Source: an uncultured Rhodopirellula sp.
GTDB lineage: Bacteria; Planctomycetota; Planctomycetia; Pirellulales; Pirellulaceae
Direction: 5' to 3'
DNA length: 8,725 bases
NCBI GenBank assembly: GCA_913061385.1
Contig: CAJXTM010000096.1
Location: 1-8,725, forward strand
Under the pieces are notes generated by a model. The model did no database searches, was not told the origin of the DNA, and saw only the letters and a list, made by a program, of their open reading frames with translations. Shown here piece after piece: positions 1 through 7,856 of the stretch (positions are counted from its first letter, which is position 1; each line of letters starts with the position of its first letter). A program made the translations under genes and the position numbers.

Positions 1-44
1 CACGTAAGGAGTCGTCGGCAGCGTCAGATGTGTATAAGAGACAG
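1..44 (+). other. Illumina Nextera adapter with i5 index (not genomic)
   Basis: Synthetic sequence. Bases 1-3 (CAC) match the end of the P5 primer, bases 4-11 (GTAAGGAG) match Nextera i5 index S505/N505, bases 12-25 match the read-1 primer segment, and bases 26-44 are the 19-base Tn5 mosaic end AGATGTGTATAAGAGACAG. Genomic DNA begins at 45. Any reading frame that starts here, such as one from the ATG at 28 whose product begins MCIRDR, is an artefact. The match is base for base with the adapter as I know it. Confidence 0.98.
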
Positions 45-958
45 ATGCAGCATTGATCACGATCACGCTGTTGACCACCTTGATGCTGTGGCAAATGACC
101 CTTCGTCAAAGTTGGGCAGAGAAATCGATGTGGGGTTCTTTTGCGACCGCAACCCACTGGCAGCAGATCTGGAATATCTGGGACTGGTCCTACTTACTCA
201 TCATCCCCTCGATCCCACTGTTGACGATCCTGATCATTGGCAAGTTTCAACGATCCAAAATCAAAGATCGGTCGATCGTCCACGGACTGGGATTCATTGT
301 AGCGCTGACAATTCTGACAACACTTTTGTACTGGTGCCTTTCAAGTTTAGAAATCGTACCGGTCTGGCATCGCCGCTATTTCATCGCCGTTCTCCCCATC
401 CTCGCCTGCTTTGGTGGTGGCTGTCTCGGATATGTGCAACTCAGGCTTGCCGACACACGCACTTCTGCGGTTGGTTGCGTCGTGCTGGCAGCCTCAATCA
501 TTATTTTCCTGGGAGTACACCAAGGAACATTGGAAAAACTTCGGCACTATCCCGTCGCGTTGGTAAAACGAGGAGAAGATTGGCGAAACGCCATTGAATG
601 GCTGGAGCAGGAATCGAGCCCCGAAAGTGTGATTCTGTTGGATTCCGGCTTGATCGAAGGTAGAAGCTGGATCACACCTAAGCTGTTTGAGAATGGGAAT
701 GATGCCAAGTTGGGATACCTGAGTTTTCCGGTCCGTGGACCCTACTGGTTGAATCGCGACGTAATGCCAGTCGGCAGAATGCTGCAACCTGCGATTCCAC
801 TGCCAAACGCCAAAAACTCGATCTATATACTGACCCGAGACGCCCCGGCCCGAACGAAGCAACGGGTCGCGAACCGAGAGATTATGGGATTTGGCGGAGT
901 TTCCGTTGTTATTCCCGAACATCAGGAACCCATTTATACCAGCAATTTTTCAAAATAG
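45..958 (+). CDS. Polytopic membrane protein, C-terminal part of an ArnT/PMT-like glycosyltransferase (5' truncated)
   Basis: The frame is open from the first genomic base (first full codon at 47) to the TAG at 956-958, so the N-terminus is lost at the adapter junction. The TTG at 53 is just an internal codon. Counting that TTG as residue 1, hydrophobic helices lie at about 46-63, 75-97, 109-129 and 137-155. A soluble C-terminal domain of about 145 residues follows and would be periplasmic in this family. The segment PVWHRRYFIAVLP (103-115) at the head of a helix, and a soluble part opening with GEDWRNAIEWL (174-184), are typical of planctomycete family-39-like mannosyl/arabinosyl transferases. 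Those use polyprenyl-phosphate sugars to glycosylate protein or lipid. The catalytic Asp/Glu loop of this fold sits near the N-terminus and is not in the window, so enzymatic activity cannot be judged. It could be an uncharacterised membrane protein of the same fold. The next gene on this strand starts 117 bases downstream. Confidence 0.6.
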
Positions 959-1075
959 AGAATGAACCGAGTCGCAGATGAGATTCGGATACTCGCGTCT
1001 GAATGGTCATGCAAATGCGATTGCCGGCCGTGTAAACTACCTTGAGATCGAACCACAAACCGTAGAAGCCTGCTG

Positions 1076-2488
1076 ATGCGACTGATAAATTGCTGCCTAC
1101 CCGTGCTTTGCATCGCGGTCGCGTGCATTGTGATGGGTACCGTCCCCTCCGTCGCTGAGACGACTTCCTTCGGCAAGGGTGACATTACGGAGCGACCTAC
1201 TTCAGAGGCAGCGGATCGTGGCTATCGCGTACTGACTGATAAAGCAGTTCTCTCAAGCGATTTTACACAGGAGGTGTTCGATAACCTCTGGCGATGCTGG
1301 CCCGAAGCACTTCGCAAAAAGGCACAGACAGTCAGCAAAGATGAACGCCGTGAAATGGCGTTCTCGAGGTATGGGCTCACATCTCGACAAGATGATCCAG
1401 AGAAACCGCTGCAATATGTGGTCGACAGCGACGGGAACTGGACGATGAACTGTTTCTCATGTCATGGTGGAACTGTTTATGGAAAACCATTTGCCGGGGC
1501 ACCGAATAATCGCTTTGCCTTGCAAACGCTGACGGAAGAAATTCGGAGGACGAAATTTAAGCTTGGCAAGTCATTCTCACGAATGGACGTCGGTTCATTA
1601 ATCATTCCGCTTGGAACAACCAACGGTACTACGAACGCGGTCGTCTTCGGCATGGGCCTGATGAGCCAACGTGACGAAAACCTGAACATCGTCGCGTCCG
1701 CACCCCGGCAGTTTGTTCATCATGATATGGACGCACCTGCGTGGTGGAACTTTCACAAAAAGCCAACGATCTACATCGATGGTTTTGCCGAAAAAGGCCA
1801 TCGCGGTTTGATGCAATTCATGATGATTCCCGAAAATGGTCGTGATTTTTTCATCAATCACGAAGACGACTTCCGTGACGTGTATGCATACATATCCTCG
1901 TTGCGGCCGCCAAAATATGAGGGCACTGTGGATGTTGTACTGGCAGAGCAGGGCAGGGCAGTATTCGATCAGAAATGTGCTGAGTGCCACGGCAACTACG
2001 GCAATACATCCTCCTACCCGAATCGACGGATCCCGATTAAGGACATTGGTACGGATCCAGTTCGTTTGACGGCGTTGGAAGTAGAGGGCCGTCAAAAGTA
2101 CGCTCGCAGCTGGTTCGCTCACGCCAATGAGAAGGATGAGCAGACCACCGTCGTGGATCCCGACGGTTACGTTGCCCCTGCTTTAGACGGGGTGTGGGCG
2201 TCGGCGCCTTATCTCCACAACGGTAGCGTACCCACGCTTTGGCACCTACTGAATCCGTCGGAGCGTCCCGAAGTGTGGCGACCAGTGAACGAAGAGTTCG
2301 ATGATAAGAAAGTCGGACTGACCGTAAAAGTCGAACAGAAAATCCCGTTCACAGAACTTGATCCTGTCATTCGCCGCAGCTACTTCGACACACGCAGGTT
2401 CGGGAAGAGCAACGCCGGGCATGATTACCCCGCGGAATTGAGTGACGTCCAGAGACGGGCCGTGCTGGAATACCTGAAAACGCTTTAA
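1076..2488 (+). CDS. Secreted diheme c-type cytochrome, RoxA / cytochrome c peroxidase-like
   Basis: The protein has 470 residues. An N-terminal signal peptide (hydrophobic 8-22, likely cleavage after SVA at 25-27) sends it to the periplasm, where c-type heme is attached. Two heme sites are visible: CFSCH at 126-130 (bases 1451-1465) and CAECH at 301-305 (bases 1976-1990). The block APALDGVWASAPYLHNGSVP (367-386) is a strong signature of the diheme peroxidase/MauG/RoxA superfamily and lies near the second heme. Between the hemes is a Trp/His-rich stretch, HHDMDAPAWWNFHKKP (215-230). The hemes are about 175 residues apart, wider than the roughly 150 I recall for classical CcpA and closer to RoxA-type proteins, but the chain is shorter than RoxA. 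The substrate is unknown: peroxide reduction, oxygenation of an organic compound or simple electron transfer are all possible. The ATG at 1076 is chosen because it gives a complete signal peptide; no clear Shine-Dalgarno precedes it. The gene stands alone, and its neighbours do not reveal its role. Confidence 0.85.
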   Translation: MRLINCCLPVLCIAVACIVMGTVPSVAETTSFGKGDITERPTSEAADRGYRVLTDKAVLSSDFTQEVFDNLWRCWPEALRKKAQTVSKDERREMAFSRYGLTSRQDDPEKPLQYVVDSDGNWTMNCFSCHGGTVYGKPFAGAPNNRFALQTLTEEIRRTKFKLGKSFSRMDVGSLIIPLGTTNGTTNAVVFGMGLMSQRDENLNIVASAPRQFVHHDMDAPAWWNFHKKPTIYIDGFAEKGHRGLMQFMMIPENGRDFFINHEDDFRDVYAYISSLRPPKYEGTVDVVLAEQGRAVFDQKCAECHGNYGNTSSYPNRRIPIKDIGTDPVRLTALEVEGRQKYARSWFAHANEKDEQTTVVDPDGYVAPALDGVWASAPYLHNGSVPTLWHLLNPSERPEVWRPVNEEFDDKKVGLTVKVEQKIPFTELDPVIRRSYFDTRRFGKSNAGHDYPAELSDVQRRAVLEYLKTL

Positions 2489-2844
2489 CGTTTCGCAATT
2501 CAAAACTCTTAAACGATCAATCCTGATTATATCGCACAACCACCTAACAGATTGGGCGGACCTGATTTGCGTACAGTGACTACTGACCGTTCCTGATTCA
2601 GGGTTTACAAAGAGGCGTCCCGACAATACGACGCGTCAATTCGCATTCCTCCGCCACGTACACGTTAGCGTGACAGAGGTTTTCGAAGAGTTGACTGCGA
2701 AATCACCCGGGTCCAAACGCATCATACGAATGCGATTCCAATGGAGCAGAAATCGAGATAAGTGAAACCCAAACATTGACTACCTATCCTGGCCAAGTCA
2801 CTCCAGAAATGGAGCTACTCCCCTTATTTCATGGATGATTTAGA
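2489..2844. other. Convergent intergenic region, no gene seen
   Basis: This stretch of 356 bases separates the stop of the cytochrome gene from the stop of the opposing MFS gene. I find no credible reading frame with a start, no tRNA-like fold and no tandem repeat. It holds only short imperfect inverted repeats: CGCAT at 2718-2722 with ATGCG at 2730-2734, and the 5-bp hairpin listed separately at 2801-2814. It presumably contains the 3' ends of both transcripts, but no canonical GC-stem plus T-run terminator is present for either. Confidence 0.7.
2801..2814 (-). terminator. Weak hairpin downstream of the MFS gene
   Basis: CTCCA (2801-2805) and TGGAG (2810-2814) form a 5-bp stem around a 4-base loop (GAAA on the plus strand). 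It lies about 31 bases past the MFS stop. No T-tract follows on the minus strand, so intrinsic termination is doubtful; it may be chance. Confidence 0.2.
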
Positions 2845-4659
2845 TCAGGAATCGCGACTCTCTTTTGAGTCCGTAGTATCGCCATCAGCGTCACCTGAAG
2901 CTCTCGCTTCTGCCGAAGTTGCATCTGAAAGACTGCCATCTTCTGTCATACACTCGGTTGCTTCGTTGTTCTCTGACAATGTTTGATCAGCAACTGATGA
3001 AGCATTTGTTGGTTCTGCGGTCGACGACACCCCCGACGCTCCACTGCCGATCAGCAACCCCGTGCCACGAAACGCCCAAAGGAAGTAAATCGCGCCCACC
3101 AACATCAGACCACTACAAACATAAAACATCTTGTACTCCGCGCCCTCAAACACAGGCGCAAGCAACATGAAGATCAAGGATGCAAGCGTCAGAAACATGA
3201 ACGAGACACCATTCGCGGTACCAAGAAATCGTCCACGCTCACCCTCGGGTGACAAACTCTGCAGCAGTGCTTGCAGGGGCACTATATAGAAGCCTGCCGA
3301 AAACCCTGCGCAAAAGATGAATAGCGCCACGCTTGAGAACAGCACGTCTGAATAAGTAGCGAGCATGCCTACCTCAGGTGGTGTGATGAACGCCAGCAAG
3401 AAGAAGAAAACAATGAGTCCAAGCGCCCCTAACGGAATCAAACTCGGTTTTATCTTGTGACCGGAAACAAGTCCGGCAACTGCACAACCCAGTCCGATAG
3501 CAACCCCGAGCACACCCATCAGCACACTCGCGTTGGCTCGAGTGGTAACCATGATGGCGGTGTATTGCGGCACAATTAACAACGCGATTCCGGCAAGGAG
3601 ATAAAAATATCCCCATGCCATCATGACCATCAACAATCGAGTCTTAGACATCTCCTTGATCGTTTCAAAATAGGTACTCAAAGGATTGAATTCAAATTTC
3701 AAATTTTGATTACCTTTTGGTAGTGGCGTTAGAAACAGTGATGCCAACCACCCCAGCACCGCCACAAGGACGAGAGCGATAATAGGCAAAGACCGATCGC
3801 CAAACGGGTTCACCTTTGCCAGCGTCCATTTATCCCGCTGTGACTGAGTTACCTCTACGCTGCTGTCCTTCTTTTTATCTTCTTCGTACTTTCCCAGCGG
3901 CTCTTTATAAGTTTCAACGACAACAACCACATCGCCATCGTCACTTTTTGCTAGCTTGGCATTGACGAACCCGTTCTCTTTCAGGGCCTTAACTTTCTCT
4001 TCGCCGTCTCGCTTGTTGAACACATCGTAAACCCAAGAAAATTCACCCAAGCCCCCAGTCAACGGTTCGTCGCCAGAAGACGCGATGGCAGAAGGTGTGA
4101 CAGGGGGATTTGCGTCGGCAAGAGATGTGACAGGAGGAGGGTTACGATATGGAAGTGGGCAATACGCGTCACTAACCACTCCGGCAAGCAACGTTCCGAT
4201 AATCACCGACAAGTTTGTCAGCATGTTGATGCTACCGTTGGCGCGGCTGAGATCAGAATCCTTAACCAGCTCCGCGATCATGCCGTACTTGGCTGGACCA
4301 AAAAAAGCACTCTGGCAAGTCAATGCGATAAGCGCCAACAAAGTTACCCACAGGTTTTGAATATAAAAACCGTAACCGGCAACGAGAACAATCGGAATTT
4401 CTACACTTTTGACCCACCAAGTGACTGTTCGCTTGGAGTACCGATCCGAGACCTGACCGGCGAATCCGGAAAGAAAGATAAAGGGAATTGTGAAACAGAA
4501 AGTCACAATGCTTGAGCCTGAAGTCCCGAGCAATCCGACCCACGCACCATTGATCACCATAAAAATGAGCACGGCTTTGAGAATATTGTCATTCATAGCT
4601 CCAAAGAACTGGGTCATGACAAGACTCAGAAAACCTCGCTTGAAAAGATTACTTTTCAC
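2845..4659 (-). CDS. MFS transporter, LplT-like, with a large periplasmic insert and acidic C-terminal tail
   Basis: The protein has 604 residues, against roughly 400-430 for ordinary LplT-type carriers. The N-terminal half is typical of the lysophospholipid-transporter branch of the major facilitator family: QFFGAMNDNILK (17-28) in helix 1, GQVSDRYSKR (68-77) in the helix 2-3 loop, SAFFGPAKYGMI (117-128) after helix 4, and SRANG (138-142) before helix 5. The C-terminal half (about 340-530) holds the remaining six helices, with GERGRFLGTANG (473-484) between two of them. Two parts are extra. Residues 166-289, between helices 5 and 6, form a hydrophilic loop of about 124 residues: a Pro/Ser/Thr-rich stretch, then a short alternating-strand module, then a charged linker; by topology it is periplasmic. 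Residues 540-604 form a Ser/Ala/Asp/Glu-rich cytoplasmic tail. The substrate is uncertain; no acyltransferase domain is fused or adjacent. The start is GTG at 4657-4659, which leaves a normal 14 residues before the first conserved helix; the ATG at residue 15 would cut into it. No clear Shine-Dalgarno is seen. Confidence 0.85.
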   Translation of the reverse strand: MKSNLFKRGFLSLVMTQFFGAMNDNILKAVLIFMVINGAWVGLLGTSGSSIVTFCFTIPFIFLSGFAGQVSDRYSKRTVTWWVKSVEIPIVLVAGYGFYIQNLWVTLLALIALTCQSAFFGPAKYGMIAELVKDSDLSRANGSINMLTNLSVIIGTLLAGVVSDAYCPLPYRNPPPVTSLADANPPVTPSAIASSGDEPLTGGLGEFSWVYDVFNKRDGEEKVKALKENGFVNAKLAKSDDGDVVVVVETYKEPLGKYEEDKKKDSSVEVTQSQRDKWTLAKVNPFGDRSLPIIALVLVAVLGWLASLFLTPLPKGNQNLKFEFNPLSTYFETIKEMSKTRLLMVMMAWGYFYLLAGIALLIVPQYTAIMVTTRANASVLMGVLGVAIGLGCAVAGLVSGHKIKPSLIPLGALGLIVFFFLLAFITPPEVGMLATYSDVLFSSVALFIFCAGFSAGFYIVPLQALLQSLSPEGERGRFLGTANGVSFMFLTLASLIFMLLAPVFEGAEYKMFYVCSGLMLVGAIYFLWAFRGTGLLIGSGASGVSSTAEPTNASSVADQTLSENNEATECMTEDGSLSDATSAEARASGDADGDTTDSKESRDS

Positions 4660-4734
4660 GATACTTCGATCCCGCGGTGCATTGGTTGAAAGAGAGAACG
4701 CCTAGAGACACCGCCGGGGCATCTTTGGCTGCGC

Positions 4735-4740
4735 ATCATA
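4735..4740 (-). promoter_or_regulatory. Possible -10 box for the MFS gene
   Basis: Read on the minus strand this is TATGAT, one mismatch from the TATAAT consensus, about 75 bases upstream of the GTG start in the 199-base gap between the small unknown gene and the transporter. The sequence 17 bases further upstream (TTAGTG) is a poor -35. The site would give the transporter its own transcript, but the call rests on one hexamer in an AT-rich spot. Confidence 0.2.
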
Positions 4741-4858
4741 TCTCAAAAGAGTGCAATCACTAATAACAATTTTTGGTCACTGAAGGTGGCAGTCGCGTTT
4801 CCTGGTCCAGCGGAACAGATTCCAGCCAAAAGCAATCTCAAGCAACGTCCGCTACCCC

Positions 4859-5227
4859 TCAGCCGCCTCGATAACGATCAATCGCCTCTGGCAGAGGATA
4901 GCTGGTCACATCGCCATCATGTTCACTTGACGCGATTTCCAGCAGCCGCAAATAGCCACGGGTGACCACGTCCACGCGATTATCGACAAAATCAGCATCT
5001 AGGCCCTCTGCCCCAAAATCACCTTCCACAACAATACGATCAAAGCCATCACATCGAATGAATTGGGATAGCACAGGATTACAACGGAGATGGCGTTCGG
5101 GGCTGGTGTGGAGGATTTCCGGGTCCAATTCTCCAATCACAAATCGCAGATAAAGATCGCTGTCGATGATCGAAGTCACATCGCAGCCGCACACTTCACA
5201 GCGATATCCCTCATCACACTTCGCCAT
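4859..5227 (-). CDS. Conserved small Cys/His protein of unknown function (putative zinc-binding)
   Basis: The protein has 122 residues and begins MAKCDEGYRCEVCGCDV. It resembles a conserved hypothetical that I recall in many planctomycete genomes; no function is known to me. Candidate metal ligands are Cys4, Cys10, Cys13 and Cys15 near the N-terminus and His40, His46 and Cys49 in LHTSPERHLRCNP. The CxxC (10-13) plus HxxC (46-49) pair is the spacing of a treble-clef or zinc-ribbon site. The rest is acidic (SDLYLRFVIGELDPE at 23-37, VVEGDFGAEGLDADF at 66-80), with no signal peptide or membrane helix, so it is probably cytoplasmic. The frame is open further upstream, into dapB, but the ATG at 5225-5227 is preferred: GAGGGA lies 7 bases ahead of it, and the protein starts there at its conserved Cys motif. 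It begins 64 bases after the dapB stop on the same strand, so it is probably co-transcribed with dapB. Confidence 0.8.
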   Translation of the reverse strand: MAKCDEGYRCEVCGCDVTSIIDSDLYLRFVIGELDPEILHTSPERHLRCNPVLSQFIRCDGFDRIVVEGDFGAEGLDADFVDNRVDVVTRGYLRLLEIASSEHDGDVTSYPLPEAIDRYRGG

Positions 5228-5234
5228 CAAAAGG

Positions 5235-5240
5235 TCCCTC
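5235..5240 (-). promoter_or_regulatory. Shine-Dalgarno site of the small Cys/His protein
   Basis: On the minus strand this reads GAGGGA, 7 bases before the ATG at 5227. It is the clearest ribosome binding site in the window and decides this start over the in-frame ATG at 5251 and the more distant upstream starts. Confidence 0.6.
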
Positions 5241-5291
5241 GAAGAGGCCATGGACGCGAGCCAGAGACTCACAGTTGTGACACAAAGCAAA

Positions 5292-6098
5292 TCACGATAA
5301 CCCCAGCACATCAAACATGCTGTAAAGCCCATTAGATTTTCCCTGCAACCAACGAGCTGCGGCAATCGCACCTGATGCGTAACAGTCTCGATTGCTTGCT
5401 GCTACATTTAACTCGATCCGCTCGCCCATCATTCCAAATACGATCGTATGCTCACCGGGATTATCACCCACCCGAACAGCATGATAGCCAATTTCATTGC
5501 GTGATCGCTCTCCGGTCTCACCTTCGCGTCCCTGCACGTGCTTGACGTGTCCGTCCATTTTTTCAGCAATCAATTCGCCGAAACGCAACGCTGTACCGCT
5601 AGGCGCATCTGCCTTGAAACGGTGATGCCGCTCAATGATTTCCACATCAAGACCACCGGCAACACTTTTTAATGTCTCTGTGATTTGCTGTGTTAATTTC
5701 ATTGTCAAATTCACAGCCATCGACATGCTGGGTGCCCAACAAATCGGGATCGACACGGCTGCTTCTTTTAATGCCAACTTCTGGGACTCACTGAGTCCAG
5801 TTGTCGCAACGACCAGCGGAAAATTTCGTTCAAGCGCTGCCTGTAGACATGCATCCACCGCAGCAGGCAGTGAAAAGTCGATCACAGCGTGGGCTGTATC
5901 AGGCCATTCCGAACTGAGCAGCACATCACTTGCAGCAACCCCCGCAAGCAAACCGGCATCTTGCCCCAGCAAAGGGTTGCCTTGATGGTCAATTGCTGCG
6001 GTCAATTGAAAGTTGGCATCGTCAGCGGCTAGGGCCACGACCCGTCGTCCCATTCGTCCAGCAGCGCCGTGAACGATTAATTGTATTGGATTGCTCAT
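5292..6098 (-). CDS. dapB: 4-hydroxy-tetrahydrodipicolinate reductase
   Basis: The protein has 268 residues, full length for the family. It reduces the DapA product to tetrahydrodipicolinate with NAD(P)H, the second committed step towards diaminopimelate and lysine, in the cytoplasm. Motifs are in the expected order: the dinucleotide-binding GAAGRMGRR at 11-19, DFS at 74-76, VVATTGL at 96-102, APSMSMAVNL at 122-131, the catalytic ERHHRFK at 156-162 (His158/His159 and Lys162), and the substrate-binding DAPSGTA at 164-170. The C-terminal part, with IGYHAVRVGDNPGEH (203-217), matches the tetramerisation/substrate domain. APSMS replaces the more common APNFS, a substitution I associate with Planctomycetes. 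The start is ATG at 6096-6098, with no good Shine-Dalgarno. It lies 108 bases downstream of thrC and 64 bases upstream of the small Cys/His gene on the same strand. Identification is secure. Confidence 0.98.
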   Translation of the reverse strand: MSNPIQLIVHGAAGRMGRRVVALAADDANFQLTAAIDHQGNPLLGQDAGLLAGVAASDVLLSSEWPDTAHAVIDFSLPAAVDACLQAALERNFPLVVATTGLSESQKLALKEAAVSIPICWAPSMSMAVNLTMKLTQQITETLKSVAGGLDVEIIERHHRFKADAPSGTALRFGELIAEKMDGHVKHVQGREGETGERSRNEIGYHAVRVGDNPGEHTIVFGMMGERIELNVAASNRDCYASGAIAAARWLQGKSNGLYSMFDVLGLS

Positions 6099-6206
6099 CC
6101 CATGAATTTAGCGGGGAATGAAGCAACGGAGCAGGGTAGGGTGAGGGAAAAAGTGCTGCTAGCCCGCGAACTGGTAAATCCGGTAACTCGAAACTCACTA
6201 CACCAA

Positions 6207-7643
6207 TCAGGAGTAGAGCTGGATCGTTTTGATGATGTCATCAAGCTCATTGGGCACGGCTACGGCACGATTTGCATGACTGGCCTTCTGCACGCCTCGA
6301 CTGCCCAAGGTTTCATTGAATACCTGTTGATCAGTGGTGTGATAGGCAACCGTTGCAGTCGGATCCTTGAGTTCATGACCTGTCAGAATGCAAACGACGC
6401 GATCGCTCGGTGCAATCACGCCCTCTCGCCGCAGCATTCGCGCACCGGCCACACTGGCAGCAGAAGCAGGCTCACAACCAAATCCTCCCGCACCGACTTT
6501 TGCTTTGGCATCCAGAATATCCTGATCGTCCACCTGTCGGACCACGCCATCCATGAACTCAAGCGCTCGCAAACACTTCTTTAAATTCACTGGACGATTG
6601 ATCTCGATGGCACTTGCAATCGTATCTGCTTTCTTCCCTTCACGATCCATTTCATCGTTGTATTGGACGATGGGATCCATATCAACATTACCACCGTTCC
6701 AACGTACCCCACGACGCTCATAGAGTTCGTAAAGCGTATCGGCGCCTGCTGCATTGATAACGGCCAACCTTGGCACTCGATCAATCAGACCATGTGCTTT
6801 CAACTCCATGAAAGCTTTTCCAAACGCACTGCTGTTACCGAGATTACCACCCGGAACAACAATCCAATCCGGAACCTCCCATCGCAGTGCTTCAAGCACT
6901 CGGAACATGATCGTTTTCTGACCTTCCAGACGAAACGGATTCACACTGTTCACTAAATAGATGCCAAGTTCCTGAGAAACCTGCCTTACCCTGATCATCG
7001 CATCGTCGAAATCACCTGCGATCTGGACAGTCAACGCTCCATAATCGAGTGCCTGGCTGAGCTTTCCATAAGATATTTTACCGCTACCAATAAAGATCAC
7101 GGCTTTCATTAATTGCGTCGCACTGCAGTACAAAGCAAGAGAAGCACTAGTGTTGCCTGTACTAGCGCACGCCGCTCGCTTAGCATCCATCATATTGGCG
7201 TGAGTGACAGCAGCACACATTCCATTATCTTTGAAACTGCCTGACGGATTCATGCCTTCGTACTGCAAATGCAGACGGCCATGATCCATACCGACGTAAT
7301 CACCCACCAAGTCTGTCTGCTGCAAAAGGGTCTGTCCCTCACCAACGGTGATCAGCTCTTTCTGAGCGGCAAAAGGCAGCAATTCATGGAAACGCCACAC
7401 ACCACTGAAACGAACGGGGTTCGTCCGCTCGCTCCAGGTAGCTTCGAATTCCTTCAAACTGGACGGCACCGCCGCGCGGTCCCATTGGTAATCGATATCG
7501 AGCAAATCGCCACATTTGTCGCATGAAGTTCGAACGCTCCTCGCGTCATAAGTGGCCGCGCACCTCGGATTGATGCAGCGTTGAAATGCGAGGTCAGTTT
7601 GAATCGCGTTGTGCGTTTGGGCGGTCTGCAGCATGGCTGTCAC
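6207..7643 (-). CDS. thrC: Threonine synthase
   Basis: The protein has 478 residues. It is the PLP-dependent enzyme that converts O-phosphohomoserine to threonine and phosphate, the last step of threonine synthesis. The N-terminus carries a zinc-ribbon-like Cys set (Cys23, Cys28, Cys41, Cys44), as in the longer threonine synthases. [10 protein letters not shown] is at 101-110. The PLP lysine is Lys138 in [10 protein letters not shown] (132-141). [10 protein letters not shown] (161-170) and PGGNLGN (264-270) are cofactor phosphate-binding loops, and GCEPASAA (389-396) and ILTGHELKD (419-427) close the active site. The start is uncertain between GTG (7641-7643) and an ATG three codons later (7632-7634); neither has a clear Shine-Dalgarno. 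It is the first gene of the minus-strand group leading into dapB, and both enzymes draw on aspartate semialdehyde, so joint control is plausible. No leader peptide or riboswitch-like structure was recognised upstream. Confidence 0.97.
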   Translation of the reverse strand: MTAMLQTAQTHNAIQTDLAFQRCINPRCAATYDARSVRTSCDKCGDLLDIDYQWDRAAVPSSLKEFEATWSERTNPVRFSGVWRFHELLPFAAQKELITVGEGQTLLQQTDLVGDYVGMDHGRLHLQYEGMNPSGSFKDNGMCAAVTHANMMDAKRAACASTGNTSASLALYCSATQLMKAVIFIGSGKISYGKLSQALDYGALTVQIAGDFDDAMIRVRQVSQELGIYLVNSVNPFRLEGQKTIMFRVLEALRWEVPDWIVVPGGNLGNSSAFGKAFMELKAHGLIDRVPRLAVINAAGADTLYELYERRGVRWNGGNVDMDPIVQYNDEMDREGKKADTIASAIEINRPVNLKKCLRALEFMDGVVRQVDDQDILDAKAKVGAGGFGCEPASAASVAGARMLRREGVIAPSDRVVCILTGHELKDPTATVAYHTTDQQVFNETLGSRGVQKASHANRAVAVPNELDDIIKTIQLYS

Positions 7644-7856
7644 ATCAAAATCGCAAAAGAATCTCGGAAACCGGGTCTGGCTGTTTATAAGAGTAGATCG
7701 GCAATGAGACGCTATTGCTGGATTCGGGTTTGGTCCAAGGTTGAAAATGTACCGAAGATCACGGCTGAATTGCTAAATTCGACTGGGCATGAGCCCGCAG
7801 GTATTCTAACGTCCAAATCGAGTTTCGTTCCCACTACTTTTCCGCTTCACCACGCC
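7644..7856. promoter_or_regulatory. Divergent promoter region between thrC and lspA
   Basis: This 213-base spacer lies between the 5' ends of two opposite genes and must drive both. On the minus strand TATAAA (7685-7690) could be a -10 for thrC but lacks a good -35 at normal spacing. On the plus strand TATTCT (7802-7807) could be a -10 for lspA, with TTCGAC (7778-7783) as a weak -35. A 4-bp inverted repeat, GGGC/GCCC at 7785-7796, lies between these plus-strand elements. The individual sites are guesses; the overall role follows from the gene arrangement. Confidence 0.45.

Noticed and set aside
28..597. Plus-strand open frame beginning MCIRDR
   Set aside because: The start codon is inside the Nextera adapter, and the rest is an alternative frame of the glycosyltransferase-like gene with no domain-like sequence.
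494..922. 142-codon minus-strand open frame
   Set aside because: It is antisense to the membrane-protein gene and has no membrane or domain pattern of its own.
1598..2122. 174-codon minus-strand open frame
   Set aside because: It is antisense to the cytochrome gene, whose heme motifs and superfamily signature are in the plus frame; the product has no recognisable features.
2718..2734. Inverted repeat CGCAT/ATGCG as a terminator
   Set aside because: It has only 5 bp with a 7-base loop and no adjacent T-run on either strand, and it is far from both stop codons.
5228..5371. Upstream extension of the small Cys/His protein
   Set aside because: It would overlap the 3' end of dapB, has no ribosome binding site, and lies ahead of the conserved Cys-rich N-terminus; the ATG at 5227 has a good Shine-Dalgarno.
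7785..7796. GGGC/GCCC inverted repeat as an operator in the divergent promoter
   Set aside because: A 4-bp half-site is too short to distinguish from chance, and no second copy is seen.
7581..7856. Extended N-terminus for lspA
   Set aside because: The frame is open but would cross the divergent promoter region and the thrC start; the added residues do not resemble LspA.
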